From Pseudomonadota bacterium (GTDB lineage: Bacteria; Pseudomonadota; Alphaproteobacteria; Acetobacterales; Acetobacteraceae): a stretch of 32,629 nucleotides of DNA. Position 1 is the stretch's first letter. Each line of letters begins with the position of its first letter. A program made the translations under genes and the position numbers. Positions 32,138 through 32,629 of the stretch are shown piece by piece. Location of the stretch: contig JAJZFB010000082.1 of assembly GCA_021805545.1 (NCBI GenBank), forward strand, positions 1 through 32,629, read 5' to 3'. The notes beneath the pieces are model-generated. The model worked only from the letters and a program-made list of their open reading frames with translations. It was not told where the DNA came from and did not search any database.

Positions 32138-32629
32138 ATGCACCTCACCATCGCCACCTGGAACATCAATTCGCTGCGCCTGCGCCAGAAGCTGCTGCAC
32201 CAGCTTGTGGAGGCCTTGCATCCGGACATTATCTGCCTGCAGGAAACCAAGGTGCCAGATGAGTTGTTCCCCAATGCCATCGCGGGCGAGCTAAGCATGC
32301 CTTACGTGCTCAAGCGCGGCATGAAGGGCTATAATGGGGTTGCCATTCTCTCGCGCCTGCCTCTGGCGCTGGCGGAAACCACGCCTGATTGGTGCGGCAA
32401 GGGCGATTGCCGCCATATCTCCGCCACGGTGCAAACCGGCGGCACGCCCCTCACGCTGCATAATTTCTATGTTCCGGCCGGTGGCGACATTCCCAACCGC
32501 AACGAGAACCCTAAATTCGCCCATAAGCTGGATTTTTTAGCCGAAACCCGCGCGCATTTCGCCGCCTACCCGCCCAAGCGCGCCGTGCTGGCGGGAGACC
32601 TTAACATCGCCCCGCTGGAGCACGATGTG
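32138..32629 (+). CDS. xth: Exodeoxyribonuclease III, 3' end beyond the window
   Basis: An AP endonuclease/3'-exonuclease of base-excision repair. The reading frame is open to the last base, so the C-terminal third is missing. MHLTIATWNINSLR is the family opening. IICLQETKVPDELFP contains the metal-binding Glu, GYNGVAILSR follows, and AVLAGDLNIAP has the Asp/Asn of the catalytic site. The HNFYVPAGGDIPNRNENPKF segment (about 109-128) is also typical. ATG 32138 is closest to the conserved start; ATG 32117 and 32120 in frame would add six or seven residues. It follows lolA by 57 bases. Confidence 0.94.
   Translation, partial: MHLTIATWNINSLRLRQKLLHQLVEALHPDIICLQETKVPDELFPNAIAGELSMPYVLKRGMKGYNGVAILSRLPLALAETTPDWCGKGDCRHISATVQTGGTPLTLHNFYVPAGGDIPNRNENPKFAHKLDFLAETRAHFAAYPPKRAVLAGDLNIAPLEHDV

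Overview
The window reads as chromosomal DNA of a moderately GC-rich alphaproteobacterium. The strongest taxonomic signals are a GcrA-type cell-cycle regulator (28100-28546) and a MipZ division-site ATPase (22761-23606), both characteristic of Alphaproteobacteria. An Acetobacteraceae or other Rhodospirillales member is my best guess, but that is inference. I see no phage, transposase, plasmid or CRISPR genes; most of the window is housekeeping plus one surface-polysaccharide block.

Layout. 1-451 is gene-free and repeat-bearing. 452-1948 is guaB (minus). 1949-2609 is gene-free and leads into a plus-strand polysaccharide block (2610-10227): three family-2 glycosyltransferases, one fused to an FkbM-like Rossmann domain, then an AT-rich acyltransferase-3 gene, UDP-galactopyranose mutase (glf), and a polytopic GT-C-like membrane protein. 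The presence of glf implies a galactofuranose-containing glycan that may also be O-acylated. 10235-11970 is a minus-strand ppx/gppA-rlmE pair with an ATGA overlap. A tRNA-Gln(CTG) lies at 12128-12201. It is followed by a 6-phosphogluconolactonase-like beta-propeller (minus), a FUSC efflux protein (plus), an isochorismatase-fold hydrolase (minus) with an orphan ORF fragment upstream, then corA-sufE (plus, ATGA overlap).

17896-21043 is the most repeat-dense part. It holds infC (apparently starting at AUA), a DUF2189 membrane protein, a DUF1993 protein and an ArsC/Spx-family protein, separated by palindromic and tandem repeats. A minus-strand block follows: an EmrB-type DHA2 transporter, mipZ, an SDR oxidoreductase, a ChrR-like flavin reductase and a nitronate-monooxygenase-like protein. 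The plus-strand tail carries moeB/thiF, a secreted SH3 protein, gcrA, a cold-shock protein, an M17 aminopeptidase, a MarR regulator, lolA and the start of xth, which is cut by the window end.

The main unexplained signal is repeat architecture tied to stop codons. Short direct repeats with a 16-17 base period sit at or just after the stops of guaB, emrB, gcrA and csp. Two near-identical 66-bp palindromic elements each supply the stop codon of the gene they follow (sufE and the DUF2189 gene). A third, longer element family (AGAGCGCGAT ... ATCGCGCT) occurs three times. I did not find a clearly new defence or enzymatic system. The best candidates for novelty are these repeats, the FkbM-GT2 fusion cluster and the AUA start of infC.
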